A stretch of DNA of 32,077 nucleotides from Nitrospinaceae bacterium. GTDB lineage: Bacteria > Nitrospinota > Nitrospinia > Nitrospinales > VA-1. Positions 29,953-32,077 of this stretch are shown in pieces. The notes below the pieces were generated by a model, which searched no databases, was not told where the DNA came from, and saw only the letters and a program-made list of their open reading frames with translations. The stretch is taken from the NCBI GenBank assembly GCA_029261455.1, contig JAJDBH010000067.1:1-32077 (forward strand), written 5' to 3'. A program made the position numbers and the translations under genes. Within the stretch, counting starts at the first letter, position 1. The number at the start of each line of letters is the position of its first letter.

Positions 29953-32077
29953 TTAGGCAACCAGCATTTCATTTTGTTTTTTACGTTCTTCCAAAACCCG
30001 ACGGTAATCGCGCGGATAAACTTTGACGAATTTGGGCAGCGTTGCCTCCCACTCATCCAGTATTTTTTTAGCGACACCGCTTTGTGTGTTCTGAAAATGT
30101 TCTTCAATCAATGACTTCAAATGCTCAACATCTTCGGGCTCATCAACAGCAACCAGATCAACTGCACTTTGGTTGCAGTGAATGGGGAAACTGTTATCCC
30201 GATCAAGAACATACGCCAAACCACCACTCATTCCAGCGGCGAAGTTTCGTCCTGTTTCACCGAGAACCACCACCGTTCCTCCGGTCATGTATTCGCAACC
30301 ATGATCTCCCACTCCTTCAACCACAGTATGAGCTCCACTATTGCGCACTGCAAAGCGTTCCCCACCTATGCCTCGAAAAAAAGCTTTACCGGAAACTGCG
30401 CCGTAGAGAACGGTATTGCCAATCAAAATATTTTCTTCGGGAACCAGAGTCGACTCTTTTGGAGGATAAATATAAATCTTCCCTCCTGACAATCCTTTTC
30501 CAACGTAGTCATTGGCATCACCCGCCAGATTGAACGTCACGCCGGGAGCCAGAAATGCACCAAAGCTCTGTCCTGCAGAACCTTTAAAGTTTATACGAAT
30601 GGTTTCATCAGGAAGACCCTCTTCACCATACTTTTTTGAAATTCGATAACTGAGCATGGCACCTGTGGCACGATCCGTGTTGACAATGGCGATATCGCCT
30701 TGCACTTTCTCTTTGTTCTCCAGTGCAGGTTCACACATTGTGATCAGTCGATGGTCCAGAGCATTATCCATATCTCCACTTAAGTCCTGCGTACAGACAT
30801 TGCGTATTGCGACTTTACTATCCACATCCGGTTTGTGCAGAATTCGGCTGACATCAACTCCATGCGCCTTCCAATGCTCGGTAGCATAACTTGCCTCAAT
30901 AAGATCAACACGACCGATCAAGTCATCAAATTTACGTATACCCAACTCAGCCATGATCTCCCGAACTTCTCGAGCTATGAACGTAAAAAAGTTGACCACA
31001 TAGTCAGCCTTACCTGTGAACTTCTTGCGAAGTTCAGGGTCTTGAGTTGCCACTCCTACGGAGCAGGTGTTGAGATGGCATTTGCGCATCATGATGCATC
31101 CCATCGTGACCAGTGTCGTGGTCGAAAAACCAAATTCATCAGCTCCCAATATTCCCCCTATCACAACATCACGACCAGTTTTAAGCTGACCATCTACCTG
31201 GACACGAATCCGTCCTCGTAAATCGTTGAGCACAAGAATCTGCTGAGTTTCGGATAGACCCAACTCCCAGGGAAGTCCAGCATGTTTAATGGAAGTTTGC
31301 GGTGAAGCCCCGGTCCCGCCATCATGCCCGGCAATCAACACCCCTTCGGCATGTGCTTTCGAAACTCCTGCGGCAATGGTTCCCACGCCTGCTTCGGCAA
31401 CCAGCTTGACACTGACCCTGGCATCCGGATTCGCATTGTGCAAATCGAAAATCAACTGTTGCAGATCTTCAATGGAATAGATGTCATGATGCGGAGGGGG
31501 TGAGATCAAACCCACTCCCGGAGTAGAGTGTCGAATTTTAGCGATGTATTCACTGACTTTATGTCCCGGCAACTGCCCTCCTTCACCGGGCTTGGCTCCC
31601 TGTGAAATCTTGATCTGCATTTCATCTGCACTGGACAAATAATAACTGTTCACACCAAAACGCCCTGAAGCCACCTGCTTGATTTTGCTACGACGGGAAT
31701 CCCCGTTTTCATCAGGTGTATTGCGAACGCTGTCCTCTCCGCCTTCCCCCGTGTTGCTTCTGCCACCCAGCCGGTTCATAGCAATCGCCAGCGTCTCATG
31801 AGCTTCACGAGATATAGAACCGATGGACATGGCTCCAGTACAAAATCGTTTAGTGATTTCTTCAATCGACTCAACTTCATCAATAGAAATGGATTGAGTT
31901 TTTCTGAATTTGAACAACCCGCGTAAGGTACATTGACGAGTGCTTTCATTATCTGCATGATTGGAGAATTTTTTAAATATCGCATAATCATTTGAGCGCG
32001 TTGAGTGTTGCAATAGTCCAATCGCATTCGGATTGAGCATGTGCTTCTCTTCACCGCGACGCCAATGATAATTCCCC
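29953..32077 (-). CDS. gltB: Glutamate synthase large subunit, C-terminal part (runs off the right edge)
   Basis: The frame stays open to the last base of the window: before the ATG at 32040 it reads [12 protein letters not shown], so that ATG is internal. About 707 C-terminal residues of a protein of about 1500 are present. Visible are the FMN domain ([30 protein letters not shown], the glutamate-synthase core [12 protein letters not shown]), the [3Fe-4S] cysteines in [15 protein letters not shown], and the final beta-helix domain of repeated Gly-rich turns ([40 protein letters not shown]). The N-terminal glutaminase domain lies outside the window. Confidence 0.97.
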   Translation of the reverse strand, partial: GNYHWRRGEEKHMLNPNAIGLLQHSTRSNDYAIFKKFSNHADNESTRQCTLRGLFKFRKTQSISIDEVESIEEITKRFCTGAMSIGSISREAHETLAIAMNRLGGRSNTGEGGEDSVRNTPDENGDSRRSKIKQVASGRFGVNSYYLSSADEMQIKISQGAKPGEGGQLPGHKVSEYIAKIRHSTPGVGLISPPPHHDIYSIEDLQQLIFDLHNANPDARVSVKLVAEAGVGTIAAGVSKAHAEGVLIAGHDGGTGASPQTSIKHAGLPWELGLSETQQILVLNDLRGRIRVQVDGQLKTGRDVVIGGILGADEFGFSTTTLVTMGCIMMRKCHLNTCSVGVATQDPELRKKFTGKADYVVNFFTFIAREVREIMAELGIRKFDDLIGRVDLIEASYATEHWKAHGVDVSRILHKPDVDSKVAIRNVCTQDLSGDMDNALDHRLITMCEPALENKEKVQGDIAIVNTDRATGAMLSYRISKKYGEEGLPDETIRINFKGSAGQSFGAFLAPGVTFNLAGDANDYVGKGLSGGKIYIYPPKESTLVPEENILIGNTVLYGAVSGKAFFRGIGGERFAVRNSGAHTVVEGVGDHGCEYMTGGTVVVLGETGRNFAAGMSGGLAYVLDRDNSFPIHCNQSAVDLVAVDEPEDVEHLKSLIEEHFQNTQSGVAKKILDEWEATLPKFVKVYPRDYRRVLEERKKQNEMLVA

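Overview
The window reads as a chromosomal segment of a Gram-negative bacterium with a moderately AT-rich genome. It encodes an LPS-assembly outer-membrane protein (LptD), a flagellar-type stator pair (MotA/MotB), chemotaxis proteins, a type IV pilin-like protein and standard housekeeping genes (FolC, PyrE, DnaK/GrpE/DnaJ, GltBD). The gene mix would fit a Nitrospinota/Nitrospirota-like or deltaproteobacterial-grade lineage. In particular, a 239-residue Cys/His-rich protein at 19037-19756 recalls proteins I associate, from memory only, with 2-oxoacid:ferredoxin oxidoreductases of reverse-TCA autotrophs. No 16S rRNA or other phylogenetic marker is present, so this assignment is an inference. There is no prophage, insertion sequence, integrase or CRISPR array.

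Layout. 1-5470: an accessory-looking zone. It starts with the first codons of a Rossmann-fold gene leaving the left edge, then a small membrane protein coupled to a pentapeptide-repeat protein, several unknown proteins, a leftward hspQ / unknown / TPR cluster, a second pentapeptide-repeat protein, a pilin-like protein and tRNA-Arg(CCT). 5650-9750: a cyclic-nucleotide-binding-fold protein without an HTH, a small ORF missed by length cut-offs, a parvulin plus degenerate rhodanese protein with a His/Asp tail, and two translationally coupled oligopeptide-transporter ATPases (OppD/OppF type) without permeases. 10130-12930: motA, a very unusual motB and a PilZ gene whose TTG start lies inside motB. 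13000-14180: two unknown genes, one with an S24/LexA-like core in which Cys replaces the catalytic Ser. 14390-18800: folC-lptD-pyrE, all overlapping. 19037-19756: the Cys/His-rich protein, with a possible promoter and structured leader before it and a clear terminator after it. 19990-22810: cheY-cheR-cheX-cheX plus a convergent PilZ gene. 22990-26900: dnaK-grpE-dnaJ. 27125-28300: an HtrA/Deg protease. 28384-32077: gltD and the 3' part of gltB, leftward.

The most notable object is MotB. About 320 residues of charged, coiled-coil sequence precede its single transmembrane helix, where ordinary MotB proteins have only a few dozen residues. It is followed directly by a translationally coupled PilZ (c-di-GMP-binding family) gene, and 7 kb away lies a receptorless CheY/CheR/CheX/CheX/PilZ cluster. 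Together these suggest a stator controlled from the cytoplasm by second-messenger and chemosensory inputs. This is an inference from domains and neighbourhood; nothing in the sequence proves that the two clusters interact.

Non-ATG starts are frequent and well placed: motA TTG, the coupled pilZ TTG, pyrE TTG, cheY GTG, the second cheX GTG and the small ORF TTG. Several gene starts were therefore moved from the longest-ORF position using Shine-Dalgarno spacing, signal peptides or family start patterns.
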